Positions 34,228 to 47,150 are shown, numbered from the stretch's first letter. The stretch: 64,000 nt of DNA from Glandiceps talaboti (GCF_964340395.1 NC_135549.1:33274832-33338831), one strand, 5' to 3'. Notes: generated by a model not told the origin, from the sequence alone. Numbers and translations are program-made.

Positions 34228-34490
34228 AACAAGCGACCTATCGGTCAGAATAGCTCCGCTGGTTTTTTTTTTAATTTTATTTTTTATTTTGGTGACATGT
34301 AGAAGTGGTTCAGTTCTTCAGCTCTTTACTACTAGTATGCAGTTTTGTTTTAGCGATGCAATAAAGTGGTTAGTGGTTTCATATGATGTCTCACTATAAA
34401 ACACATTTTACACAGAAGTTGGTAATGTATTGTACTTTTATACCATAGTCACCATTTTATAACAAAAATCTAGTTATGAAAAATTGCACA
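34228..34490 (+). repeat. Dispersed element AACAAGCGACCTATCGGTC, copy 1
   Basis: Shares AACAAGCGACYTATCGGTC, AGAATAGCTCCGCTG, CATGTAGAAGTGGTTCAG and TTTTACACAGAA with 37672-37922, in the same orientation. No coding frame. Confidence 0.8.
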
Positions 34491-34740
34491 AAATCTCAGA
34501 AAAAAATGACTGGGAAATGCACACAAGAAAAAGAAAAAAAAGAAGATTTTGAGGTTGGCTATAAATAATTCCAGTGTCTTACAGCTTTAACCCTGGAAAA
34601 TTTTAATGATGAATGAAATAAACTAGGGATCTAAAATAATTTTGAGGCAATTTGAATTTCAATTTTCTAACAAATTTACCAAGTCAACAACATTGAACTT
34701 GTACTAGTTGTAGTAGATATATATATAGGGAAGAAATGTA

Positions 34741-36835
34741 TTAATCGCCATCTTAGTTTCCGTACGGCGACAATCCCCAAGTACCCGAAAGAGAGTCATT
34801 CTCAGCCATTGACAGGGTTCGACACTGGAGTAAAAAAGTCACTATCCCACAGGACTAGTAAAATTGATAACGTAGTAGTCCTGCAAAAAATCTGGAGGTC
34901 CTATCTTTAAGTGCTTTCGCTTGTTCACTTAGGCTCTTCATCTCTCTTAGTTTTTGCTCAACTTCTAATTCACATTTCCAAACCCCATATTTATTTCAAA
35001 CCGTGTGTTGTAATTGAACTGTCTATTTCTTTGTAGTTGTTTGTGCATCATCAACTCATTACTGTAATGTTATTCTCTTTTTTATGTTTTGGAGCTTCTT
35101 CTCTTTTTTGTTGCTTTCTGTGAGTAGTTTGTCTTAATTGGGGGGGGGGGGGTAATAAGATGTTATGTGGTCTTATTTCTAGCTCATAACATTTCTGGTA
35201 CACATTGATCTAACTATTGCATTTTTAAAAGACAAAAAATTACCTTCCCATGGAGCAAGTCTTTATAGTGTTGTCCTTAGTGCATATTAGAATGTATTTA
35301 CAACATAAAAATAAATAAATTTGAAGGTTACCAGCAGTTACAGCAAAATTTTGTTACTAATTACATGTACAAGTCACTTCGTCTATTTTCGTGTCTATGT
35401 ACTTCCGGGTTGACATAAATACAGTCGGCCCTATAATTACTAAGAAATGACAAAACCGTTCGCAAAATAAAGTTCAGGATTTTAATTTTTCAAACTGAAT
35501 ATCAATATCCACTACACATTCAATAACTGGTTTCGCGTATTTAGAAATGTGCCCCAAAACATGAACACGGAACACGGAACACGGAATCGTACCGTGTCAG
35601 TGTTACTAACTAAGTTAGCAGTTTCATTGTAGGCTGTAAGTTGTACCGGTAAAAAAAAACGATCATCACATCATGTAGGAAGTACAAAAACATAGAACAC
35701 GTTGTTTTCTTGCTGAATAAACTCACTGAAATAACAACACGGTCAAATCGCGTCTTCGATTTTGACAGCCACCATTGTTATGATTGAGCTTCACTTACTT
35801 CCGTTGAACGTGGCCAGTACAGTGTAGAGGCCAGCCTTACCCTTATTATACACAAATCATCGTACAACTAATTTTATTGGCTATAATATTAGCTACATTT
35901 GAAAGGTCTCACTTGATTGGCTCATCCTTCGCTATTCCCGTTTTCAAGAGACACCCCGCCAGAATAAAGTGCCACGTAGTACAGCAATGGCGCGAGATCG
36001 CCTGTTGGGCGACTTTCCCACCGGGTGTGCTTTTCGAAAACTACACAACACATGCTTTTATGACACGGAATCATAGAAAATCTACCCCGTTTCCAAACTA
36101 ATCGTAATTTTATCGCGAATAGACAACCGGAGTTGGTCAAAATAGCAAATTAAAAATCAAATGAATTTTACTATGACCGTGAATTCATCATATAGCCGGT
36201 GGTTTGAATTCTGAGCTCCCTACTAATATACCTATCACAGAAAGTTACTCGACTCGCGGGATAGCAGACTGCAGCGTGTACGTGCATGTCGAACCCTTGC
36301 TATACGTTACAGCATAGACCCTCCTGGTTACAGTGGTAACACTCGTTCATGTTCGATTACCTTTCATAAAGAAAACACAACGAAATGGTTGAAGTGATCT
36401 TTTTTTAAATTTCTTTTCATCACAAAAACAAAATCTGTGTGATCAAAAGTGTTGTAAACTAAACCAGAAAGAATTATCGGACTGGCTAAACTTCCCGCTG
36501 AACTGGAGTAAGGTCCAAGCATGGAAGTAGAACCCCAAGCATGGAATTCTACTTCCATGGTCCAAGCCTCGATAGTACGTGAGCAAATCGTCTCAAACTA
36601 GCGATACAACTTTCAAAATATAACTTGACATGTCTTCATTTGTTAGAGTTATACAATTCAAGACGGGTTTTCACTCGAAAGAAACAATTCTGTGAATAAT
36701 GACATTCTGAACGCAGCGATTTCTCGGACGATGCTAACACTGTAACGTACGGCTGGCAACGACTTGCTTCCGGGTTAGTCCCTCGTACATCCGGGTACTT
36801 GAGATTGTCGCCGTACGGAACTACCACATCGGCAA
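34741..36835. mobile_element. About 2.1-kb region bounded by long inverted repeats
   Basis: TTCCGTACGGCGACAATC followed by AAGTACCCG at 34758-34787 is repeated in inverted form at 36792-36820, and similarity extends outward to about 45 bases. The ends are consistent with a DNA transposon but no transposase was found and target duplications are not clear. The interior (35550-36130) is CpG-richer than the intron and includes GAACACGGAACACGGAACAC and a perfect 13-bp hairpin near 36520-36559. Confidence 0.55.
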
Positions 36836-37130
36836 TTTTGACGCTGTAATTTTGCCACCAATATTGATCGTACAAAAACAAAACTCCATAAATGAACCAC
36901 AAAGTATTTTCCCTTTCAAAATGTGGTAATTTTAGAAAGAGTATTATCGTTTTTATTGACGACTGACTCTGTCACAAATCGTCCCATACACTTCAGTTCA
37001 CAGGCATTCAAACTTGATCATGAGGGAGGTGCATATACTGGAATGAACCATTCTGTAGGAGGGGTGGATGGAGAATTGGATTTGAAGTTTACAACCCTTT
37101 TTCGAACAAATATTTGTCATTTGGGCGCAC

Positions 37131-38250
37131 AATGCGTAGAATTAAGACTATAGCACATATTACATTGCTTGTTTGACGTCAATAGTGTCTTTTGAAAAGT
37201 TGCACTTTACCTAAAGTCTCGCGGAGTGATTTCCAATATGGCGTCGGTCATTATACTCATTAACATATTCATTTTTTTTTCAAATTTCAAAAAAAAAATC
37301 ATAAAAAATAGAAGAGAAGACGTGCTGACTTGAAATTAACAAATCTAAGTAAGGTACCCTCTGTGCATCAACACACCACATATCAAAGCAATCTGACTTA
37401 AAGATTATGAGGAGTTGATGAAAATGTCATTTTTGGAAAAAAAATCATAAAAAATTGAAAATGGCACAGATCAACTTGGCATGAACAAATCTGAATAGCC
37501 TCCCCCCAGGGAACATGCACACCAAATATCGAAGAATTCCGACTGTCACTTTCGGAGTAGATAGTGAAGATATAAAAGTTTGACGGACACCTATGATTCA
37601 CTCTACTCTCTATACCTCAATACCCACCTATACCTAAAGCTACGCTTTCAGCTTTCGCTGACAGCGGAGCTAACAAGCGACTTATCGGTCAGAATAGCTC
37701 CGCTGTTCTTTTTATTTTTTATTCTGGTAACATGTAGAAGTGGTTCAGTTGTTCAGCTCTTCAATATGCAGTTTTGTTTTAGCGATGTAATGAAGTGGTT
37801 AGTGGTTTCATATGATGTCTCACTATAAAACATATTTTACACAGAAAGTTGGTAAGATATTGTACTTTTATACCATAGTCACCATTTTATAAAAAAATCT
37901 ACTGTTATGAAAATTACACAAAAATGCGTAGAATTATGACTATAGCACATATTACATTGCTTGTTTGACGTCAATAGTGTCTTTTGAAAAGTGGCAGTTT
38001 ACTTAAAGTCCCGTGGACTGATTTCCAATATGGTGTCGGTCACAATGTTCATTAACATATTAACTTTTTTTTTAAATTACAAAAAAAAATCATCAAAAAT
38101 AGAAAAGAAGATGTGCTGACTTGAAATTAACAAATCTGAGTAAGCTACCCTCTGCTCATCAACACACCAGATATCAAAGCAATCTGACAAAATCGTAAAA
38201 AATCATAAAAAATTGAAAATGGCACAGATCAACTTGGCATGACGAAATCA
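37131..38250 (+). repeat. Tandem segmental duplication, offset 792 bp
   Basis: AATGCGTAGAATTAAGAC at 37131 and AATGCGTAGAATTATGAC at 37923 start two copies of a roughly 330-bp block, both containing TTGTTTGACGTCAATAGTG and CTGACTTGAAATTAACAAATC. Between them lies the second copy (37672-37922) of the AACAAGCGAC element, which is preceded by AGCGGAGCT and contains AGCTCCGCT. Confidence 0.85.
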
Positions 38251-38621
38251 CAGATGGATGCACAAATGGGTGCACAAACCCCAATGTATAGGCCACCAGG
38301 TGGTGCCCGTTGGGGCTAAATTAACCAATTCAAATATAACAAGATCTACATGGTAGAATGATGTTCAATTTAATCACAGTTTATTCTTTAAGTCAAATGT
38401 AATATCCATTCTACAATCACTTCTTTCAGGCAATATTTAGAACAATGCCAACTAAAAGATAAACTGCATCAAAAGTTGCATCCCAATTTCTGACTTGTAT
38501 TTGGATTGGGTCAGCTGTATTTTTTTGTCAAGCTTTGCTAAAAATGATTTGCCTTTACAGAAATTTTTCACATACTTAAGTATAACAGCATGAGTGTGCA
38601 TTATTGATGTGTAGACTATAG
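38251..38621. other. Intron, no gene recognised
   Basis: AT-rich sequence between two repeat blocks. No domain-bearing frame or clear repeat is seen. Confidence 0.45.
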
Positions 38622-39463
38622 AAAACAAGTCATTGAGAATGACATAGTCCCCACTATGATTGGGTTTTAAGGAACTGGCAGTTTACGTTGTCATTTTCTT
38701 GATATCACTACTCTGATCACGCAACAACACTTGTGAACCTAAATCAAACAGACTTAGATATGTTATGTCTGCTCGTTGGACATGGAACATGGCTACTCAT
38801 GTTGTGTCTCCTTGTTGGACATGGGACATGCCTACTCTTTAAGATGATGTGATGGAATAAACCATTCAACAATAAAGGATGGGTCGGGTAGGGGGGGGGG
38901 GACCTGTTCAAGCATGTCTGAGTTACAAATGTATGGCTTTGGACATGGAAAATTCACAAACAAATGGCTGCCAGGCAGCCATATCGGATTGTATCATGAC
39001 GAAAATGGATATGCACATGTATGTCATAGAACACTGTCTTAATACCAACTTTGAATGAGATCTGTTCAAGCATGTCTGAGTTATGGCTTTGGACATGGAA
39101 AATTCACAAACAAAATGGCTGCCAGGCAGCCATATTGGATCGTATCAAGATGAAAATAGATATGCACATGTATGTCATAGAACACTGTCCTAATACTAAC
39201 TTTGAATGAGATCTGTTCAAGCATGTCTGAGTTATGGCTTTAGACAGGGAAAATTTGCAAACAAATTGGCTGCTAGGCCATATTCAATGATATTGGATCG
39301 TATCATGAAACAAATTGACGTGCATATGTATGCCATAGTATGTTGCCCCTGTACCAAGTTTGAAAAAAATCGGCCCAGGCATCTCCAAGAAACGGCTCTG
39401 GACGGACGGACGGAACCCAATCCGTAAGTCTCCATCCCAGACTTCATCCGATGGGGACTAATA
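38622..39463 (-). repeat. TTAGTCCCC-family repeat, inverted copy 2
   Basis: Starts ACAAGTCATTGAGAATGAC, then ATAGTCCCCACTATG. It includes an 11-bp poly-G (38891-38901), inner units with CTGAGTTATGGCTTTGGAC, a GGACGGACGGACGG block and the end CCGATGGGGACTAAT. Confidence 0.8.
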
Positions 39464-39992
39464 ATGCAGTCCAGCTTTAGAATTGACATTATCTTGTCTG
39501 TCACCATACCTACAAACATGGCAATTATACATGCCTATACCAAATTTAAACTGAATGCCTTCCGTGAGGGCAAAGTCTCTAGATTTTCGTTCCTACACAT
39601 GATAATTATTGAAATGCAACAGACCATATGCGCTTACTTATGTTTGAAGTATGTACCAAATTACATTGAATTTGAAGTATGAATTCTTAAGATACAGCCT
39701 AATAACTGAAAATCATTAATTACGCAAATGCATATATCAAAACCAAAGCTACATTAACACACTTTTCAGATCATATGTGACTAGTTATGTTTGAAGTATG
39801 TACCAAATTATATTGAATTTGAAGAGTGCATCTTTAAGATATAGCCAAATTACTGCACAGTGATCTCCACTGATTGTTTTGAAAGCAGGGTGGTTCATTT
39901 GCATAATTTATTCATACAATTTGAATGACAATAATGATTAGTTTTGTCAGGAAATCTACAATTATTTCAAACTAAATGTCCAGAGATGAGTA
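39464..39992 (+). repeat. Degenerate octamer-rich repeat units
   Basis: Phrases AATCATTAATTACGCAAATG and TTTGAAGTATGTACCAAATT belong to the family developed at 41570-43180. Confidence 0.6.
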
Positions 39993-40972
39993 GACTTAAC
40001 AAGTCATTGAGAATGACATAGTCCCAGCTATGATTGGGTTTTAAGGAATTATCACTACTCTCATCACGCAACAACACTTGTGAGCCAAAATCACACAGAC
40101 TTAGATATGTTGTGTCTGCTTGTTGGACATGGAACAGGCCTACAACAATAAAGGATTGGTCGGGAATGGGGGATCATATCACGATGAAAATGGATATGCA
40201 CATGTATGTCATAGAACACTGTCCTAATACCAACTTTGAATGAGATCTGTTCAAGCATGTCTGAGTTATGGCTTTGGACAAGGAAAATTCACAAACAAAA
40301 TGGCTGCCAGGCAGCCATATTGGGTCGTATCACGACAAAAATGGATATGCACATGTATGTCATAGAACACTGTCCTAATACCAACTTTGAATGAGATCTG
40401 TTCGAGCATGTCAGAGTTATGGCTTTGGACATGGAAAATTCGCAAACAAAATGGCTGCCAGGCAGCCATATTGGATCGTATCACAATGAAAATGAATATG
40501 CACATGTATGTCATAGAACACTGTCATAATACCAACTTTGAATGAGATCTGTTCAAGCATGTCTGAGTTATGGCTTTGGACATGAAAATTCACAAACAAA
40601 ATGGCTGCCAGGTGGCCATATTGGATCGTATCATGACAACAATGAATATGCACATATATATGCCATAGAACACTGTCCTAATACCAACTTTGAATGAGAT
40701 CTGTTCAAGCATGTCTGAGTTATGTTTTTCTAGACAGGGAAAATTTGCAAACAAAATGGCTGCTAGGCGGCCATATTGAATCATATCATAAAACAAATTG
40801 ACGTGCATATGTATGCCACTGTATGTTGCCCCGGCACCAAGTTTGAAAAAAATCGGTCAAGGCATCTCCAAGAAACGGCTGTGGACGGATGGACGGACGC
40901 ACGGACGGACGCACGGACAGACGGAACCCAATCCATAAGTCCCCGTCCCGGACTTTGTCCGGCGGGGACTAA
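39993..40972 (-). repeat. TTAGTCCCC-family repeat, inverted copy 3, with five inner units
   Basis: Starts AACAAGTCATTGAGAATGAC, contains about five units of 165 bp with AGGCAGCCATATTGG, a GGACGGACGCACGG block at 40885-40925, and ends CCGGCGGGGACTAA. It differs from the other copies mainly in unit number. Confidence 0.82.
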
Positions 40973-41569
40973 AAAATCATTGAAAGTTTGTGTACACCTG
41001 TATATGGTGTCGTATCTGTCTGAAATCTCATGATACACAAGACTTACTATATTTTACTGTAGAGGACTTCAAACACTCATGAGAGATTATGACGTCATTT
41101 TCCGCCATGTTGGAATTTTGCATACAGTCACACAGGTCCACTACACGATATGCAATGGCCAACTAAAGTGTTTTCAGAGTAATTTGAACATAAAACTAAT
41201 GATTGAACACAACATCACCACTTTATCAACAGGTATACGAGTCTGTTATACATTTTTTATAATGGGGAAGAATAGTCAAAAGTCTATAGCATCACGTTTG
41301 CCACGTAATTCATGTGATTATAGAAAGTGGAGGGGAAACACATTATCGCATGGCACAACTATGTTACTTTACTTCGGAAAAGGGGTCAACAGTCGTTTGT
41401 TTTAGGGTATTTGTTTTCTTAGAGGGTTATGTGATAAAAAATAATGATGACAATGACAGGTTCAAAGGACGCAAATGATCATGAAACGCTTAAAGCAGGG
41501 TGTAAAACATAAAAGCAGGGTGCTGGCCGTTGATACCGCACCCTGCTAAAACCCCTCGTGGAGAACACT
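40973..41569. other. Intron, no gene recognised
   Basis: A 108-codon plus-strand frame (41079-41405) has no domain. CpG content is slightly raised near 41290-41400. Two GCAGGGTG phrases lie near 41505-41520. Confidence 0.45.
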
Positions 41570-43180
41570 GTACTGAAAATCATGTTATGCAAACGAGTCA
41601 TTAACACTGAAAGCTACATCAACAAGTCTTTCAAAACATGTGTGATTTGTTATGTTTGAAGTATGAATTTGAAGAATGCATTTTGAAGATATAGCTGAAA
41701 ATCATTAATTATGCAATTGAGTCATTAATACTAAAAGCTACATTATCATACCGGGTACTTTGTCTGTCACATGGACTTCATCATCAATGTATGTATCACA
41801 TTATGTAGAGTTTGCAGCAAGCATTCTTAATATATAGAGCAAGACAATTATGCAAATGATTGATTAAAACTAAAAGCTATATCAACAAGCTTTTCAAGCC
41901 ACGTGCCCTTTCTTTTGTGTGAATTATGTACGAAATTGTATTAAACTTTAAAGCGTGCATTTGTAAGATATAGCCTAATTACTGAAAATCATTAATTATG
42001 CAAATGAGTCATTAAAACTACAAGCTATATTACCAAACTTTACACAACACATACACTTTGTTATAATCAATGTACGTACAACATTAAAATTTCTATTGAA
42101 TTTGCAGTACATGTACACATTCTTAAGATATACAATGTAGCTTATAATTACTGAAATCCATTAAATATGAAAATCACTCATTGATATTCATGAAATGTTT
42201 ACCAAACCTTAATCAGTTCTAGCCAATACTAAAGAATATGTGCAGTAAATTTCATTTGAATTGAGATAGCTGTTTTTGAGAAAACGATTACAGCCAGACA
42301 GCCACAGAGACTTTTCATCCCTAAATTATGACTTTCCCTTACAGAAAGTAACCAGATTTAAACTGAATGCCTCCCTTAAGGGAATCACTAATTATGCAAA
42401 TAACTCATTAAACTAAAAAAAACTATAGTAACAGGCTTTTTTTGGACAACCATGCTTTCTTAGGTTAATATATGTGCCAAATTATACAGAATTTGAAGAG
42501 TGCATTATACTGCTTAATTACTGAATATCGTTCATTATTCAAAATACTCATTAAAGGTAAAAGTTGCAGCAACAAACTTCATGGGACAGGTGCATATTAT
42601 TATGGTTGATATGTGTACCATATTACACAAAATTTTGCATTTTTAAGATACAGCCTAGTTACCTGAAATCATTAATTACGCAATTTTTCATTAAAACTGT
42701 ACGCTATATCAACAAATGTTACAGGACATATCCGCTGTGTTATGGTTAACATATGTACTAAAAAATGATATTGAAATTGAAGTATGCAGTCGTACGATAT
42801 AGCCTAATTACCAAGAATCATTAATTATGAAAATTATTCATTAACACTGAAAGGTACATCAACAAACTTGATAGGACATATGTGTTTTCTTATGGTTAAC
42901 GTATGTACTAATTTATATTGAATTTGAAGTACATGTATGCATTCTTACGATTTAGCCTAACTACCAAAATAATTAATTATGCAAATTATTCATTAATGCT
43001 GTAAGGTACATCAACAAATTTTATAGGACAAATATATGTTATGTCCAACGAATATACTAACTTATATTGAAATTGAAGTATGCAGTCTTAAGATATTGCT
43101 TAATTAGTTTATTTCATTGATATGCAAATTTCCCTAATTAACATGAACAGATCTCACTAAAAAACTAATCAGGTCTAGCC
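41570..43180 (+). repeat. Degenerate tandem repeat of about 150 bp with octamer-like ATGCAAAT
   Basis: About ten diverged units share ATTAATTATGCAAATGAGTC, ATTAAAACT, AGCTATATCAACAAACTT, TATGTACTAAATTATATTG and AATTTGAAGTATGCATTC. The best unit carries ATGCAAATGAGTCA at 41998-42011. The run ends in GCCAGCCGTTTTTAAG followed by a (CA)n/(GACA) tail at 43255-43340, similar in style to other CA-tailed repeats. Confidence 0.75.
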
Positions 43181-43340
43181 ATTACCCCAAACATTATATG
43201 TACTAAATTTCATTATACTTGAGCCAGCCGTTTTTAAGAAAATGGTGACAGTCAGACACACACACACACACACACACGCACAAGCACACACACACACACA
43301 CACACACACAGACGGACATATGACAGACACACAGACAGAC

Positions 43341-44462
43341 ATCCCCCTTTTAATACCTCCCATACCCTTACAAAAAGTAAAAATGATAAAACATGTTGCT
43401 ATTATGTCAAAGCTATCTTTTACTCTCTCCTACTTAATGGCATGAAACCAGAACCTATCACACAACTAACACTATTACATTTATCAGTCACCATCTTGCA
43501 CACATATATAATGTACAATGGCATAATTATGTCACTGCAGTAAGAAGAACACAACCAGAAATGAATACAATATATGTTATTTCATCTACATCTATCTATT
43601 TCATCTACTAATGTATACCTTACCAATCTGACAGCAAACCTTGATTTTAAACTACATTGTATCATAGACCCTCAGTGTCTATCATTGTACATGTGTTCAT
43701 AACATCAACATGATGGATGACAATATGGAGTTTCTCCAAACATCATGATCATGTCAATTTTACCAAACTTGACCTTGACCTTTTTAAAAGAGTATGTCAT
43801 TGGCATTGGGGATCTTAGTCAAGATGAATGCATATGACATTTGAAGTCAAAAAGAACTTCAATCAAAACATAGTATAATATTTTACACTTAACACAATGT
43901 GATAACAATGATATAGCAGCACCACAACAAGCAGTTCTGTCATCAAAGATCAATTTGATGAAGCACAAACTACAGTTACTATTTATAGTAACTTAAAAGT
44001 TGACTATAAATTATCTATATCAATAATTAAATTGCACAGCAACCAGGGAAGAAATTGAGCCATCAGGTGAATTCTAAACAGACACTGAGAGGCCACACAG
44101 CCAATACAATGATAATAATTAAGAGATAGGAGTTGCTGAAAAAAAAAGAAGTCCATGGAAATTAAGCCATGGGGGAAACAGAAAGCTTCATAGAATGCTA
44201 CTTTCTATTTCTTGTCCACACTTGTCATAAATCTTACAATCTTAAAGCTGTACTTACTGCAACTGAATGTTTTTGGAAGTTATCATGAATTACATGTAAT
44301 ATTGTACAACCGTAACAGTATTGAGTCACCTCTGGGTAAACAATATATATTCGTATTGCTGTATATAATATGGTAAAGTAAATTCAAAGATATTTATTTT
44401 TGGGTTCACACCCAAAATCAGTACCCCAAAGTGATCATAATTTCAACCTGTTAATGTAGTAC
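43341..44462. other. Intron, no gene recognised
   Basis: AT-rich sequence with a CTTGACCTTGACCTTTT phrase near 43770. I see no domain-bearing frame or array. Confidence 0.5.
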
Positions 44463-45292
44463 ATGTACATGTATGTACCTCTACATGTACATGTATGTAT
44501 ACCTCTACATGTATATGTATGTACCTCTACATGTATGTATGTACCTCTACATGTATGTGTATGTATACCTCTACATGTATATGTATGTACCTCTACATGT
44601 ATGTGTATGTACCTCTACATGTATGTATGTACCTCTACATGTATATGTATGTATACCTCTACATGTATATGTATGTACCTCTACATGTATGTATGTATAC
44701 CTCTACATGTATATGTATGTACCTCTACATGTATGTATGTATACCTCTACATGTATATGTATGTACCTCTACATGTATGTATGTACCTCTACATGTATAT
44801 GTATGTATACCTCTACATGTATATGTATGTACCTCTACATGTATATGTATGTACCTCTACATGTATATGTATGTACCTCTACATGTATATGTATGTACCT
44901 CTACATGTATATGTATGTACCTCTACATGTATATGTATGTACCTCTACATGTATGTATGTACCTCTACATGTACATGTATGTATACCTCTACATGTATAT
45001 GTATGTACACCTCTACATGTATATGTATGTACCTCTACATGTATATGTATGTACCTCTACATGTATATGTATGTACCTCTACATGTATGTGTATGTATAC
45101 CTCTACATGTACATGTATGTACCTCTACATGTACATGTATGTATACCTCTACATGTATATGTATGTACCTCTACATGTATGTGTATGTATACCTCTACAT
45201 GTATATGTATGTACCTCTACATGTATGTGTATGTATACCTCTACATGTATGTATGTACCTCTACATGTATGTGTATGTATACCTCTACATGA
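44463..45292. repeat. TACATGTA-rich minisatellite, unit about 22-26 bp
   Basis: Units ACCTCTACATGTATATGTATGT alternate with forms having GTATGTATAC or GTGTATGTAT, about 35 copies. All three plus frames stay open (up to 317 codons of MYVPLHVYVC-like sequence) because the units contain no stop trinucleotides on that strand. Each unit carries a TACATGTA palindrome. These frames are not genes. Confidence 0.95.
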
Positions 45293-45899
45293 CGAGTTCT
45301 GTGCGATTTATTTGTTGGGAAATGTTCAGCGGCAAGAAATATTGTGGATGGTGACACTAGCGATTTCAGTGAGGCATGATCATGGCATGAGGAATGGCTA
45401 CAGACACCGTGTGTAGTGGTACATCGTACTAGACTCGGCTCAAAATTCTCAGTTCGATACAATGTTATGTAACCTGAAGCCATACCAGGTACTGGGTCAG
45501 ATTGATCGTCTGTCCCTTTCCTCCAACAAAGTGTGGCGAGCATATGAAAGTATATGAGTATATGCCTTGATACTATGTACGCCAAAGTTATCACCATGGA
45601 AACAGGTCATTATCCAATGCTGGCACTTCTCTGGTTGTGCTCTTGGTTTCGGGAATCTTGTGTTGTGAACACCATCAATGTATGTAGTCTTGGTCATTAT
45701 ATCAGGAATCCAATTTACATTCCCCATATGCACATCATTTTACAACCAGACTTTTAAAGCTTGCTTCGCTTGATAGATCACATACTATATGTGCAATGAG
45801 AGCAGTAGTGTTGCTAAGCGTTTGACACTTCAGCTTGACTTAGTAACCCTCATGTGGTTGCTATGGACTCAATGGGTTCTTATGGGATCTGCCGTGAGA
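45293..45899. other. Intron, no gene recognised
   Basis: Slightly more complex sequence than its surroundings. Minus frames of 118 and 78 codons lack recognisable domains. Confidence 0.45.
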
Positions 45900-45993
45900 T
45901 GGAAAATGACTTTTTTTCCAGCTACTCACCCTAAGTAATGTCCCCACCAAATACCAAGGCAATCGGTCTGGTGGTTTTTGACTTTAAGTTGTT

Positions 45994-46046
<53 letters not shown>

Positions 46047-46103
46047 GAAACATTATCCCATGCCTATAGCATTATTGAACCTCAGTTCCGTTGTGCTAAA
46101 AAA
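45900..46103 (+). repeat. CA-tailed dispersed repeat, 3' end only
   Basis: CCCCACCAAATACCAAGGC, GACTTTAAGTTGTTTATAC, (CA)n at 45997-46044, then TAGCATTATTGAACCTC and CCGTTGTGCTAAAAAA, the family's terminal hairpin. Severe 5' truncation fits retrotransposition. Confidence 0.85.
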
Positions 46104-46159
46104 TAGAGAAATTACAGGCTGAGAATCTCCATAAACATTTACCAGCTATTACAATGTAC

Positions 46160-47150
46160 ATCATCTTTACAATCACATCATCGCCTGACTCGTAATGCCA
46201 CTTTGCGGTAAAGCCAGCATGGACAGTTTTGATAAGAAAAAAAATCAAAAGGAGCACAATTTTGGAGGCGATGTAGAAATACCGCCGTCAATGTTGATGC
46301 ACAGAAATAAGTAGCACGATATTTTATAGGATTACGCCAAAAGATAAAGGGAGTAGTCGAGCACAAAACTACCGACCACATACAATGTTTTGATACGAAT
46401 GTACACAGATACAAGCTGAGTGATACCAATATATCTGTCCCTTAATTTAACAAAATCACATCCAATGATGCACAAATTCGATCAAAACAGGTTCACACAT
46501 CGTAAATTCAACTTTACTGTACTGTGATCGCTAATCACGCTTCCAGAACGTTCTTGTTAACCATGTGCTTCGTAATGAGTCAGCATTTAAACACGACCCC
46601 TCAACTCCACAACTTTTAGTACAGTACCACCTCCAACACGATATTGTCAGCTAATCAGAAGTTTGTAGCTTACGCAAATAGTGATGAGATCATAGGGGTC
46701 CAAAACAACGGCTAGCGTTTGCTGCAATGCATGCTGGGAAACCTGGAAGAAAACTGCGTGGAGATCCCCCACAGAGTTGTAAACCGGAAGTGGATAGAAA
46801 GTAAGATTAAGAATTCACAGAGATTCAAAAGTTCCAGGTCGTCCTGGAACTAATTATTATACACAGACAGGAAGACTACAACTAAAAATGTACACAAAAG
46901 TTTTAACCAGAGTGCTTGAAGTCCATCTTTTATGTCAATTAGAAACATGTCCACAGTTCAAAATAGTGAGGTTCCTGTCCTCGAACTACCCATTTGCCAC
47001 TGTCACAAGTGTGAAAGAAAATATCAAATGGCGAGGATAAAATCAAAGAGGCGAATCAAAATTTTCATCAACAAAAGCCCCCGACTTTTCCCATACGCGT
47101 ATAATACAAAACACAATTGACTGGCAGCCGCCATATTTCTTTTGATGTAC
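46160..47150. promoter_or_regulatory. Possible intronic promoter region with ZNF143-, ETS- and YY1-type motifs
   Basis: CpG is denser than in the flanking intron. On the minus strand 46740-46723 reads TTCCCAGCATGCATTGCA, which fits the ZNF143/Staf consensus. ACCGGAAGT at about 46783 is an ETS core. GCCGCCATATT near 47128 is a YY1-type site. This set is common at TATA-less promoters. No first exon with a recognisable product follows: a 62-codon frame at 46932-47120 is unsupported. The assignment is by motif only. Confidence 0.35.

Noticed and set aside
36520-36559. Perfect 13-bp hairpin CATGGAAGTAGAA / TTCTACTTCCATG as an RNA gene or terminator
   Set aside because: It is isolated, with no promoter or T-run context. 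It is probably a short inverted duplication.
44463-45416. Three overlapping plus-strand frames of 265-317 codons
   Set aside because: All three frames of the same strand are open across a stop-free minisatellite, which is expected by chance; no signal or domain is present.
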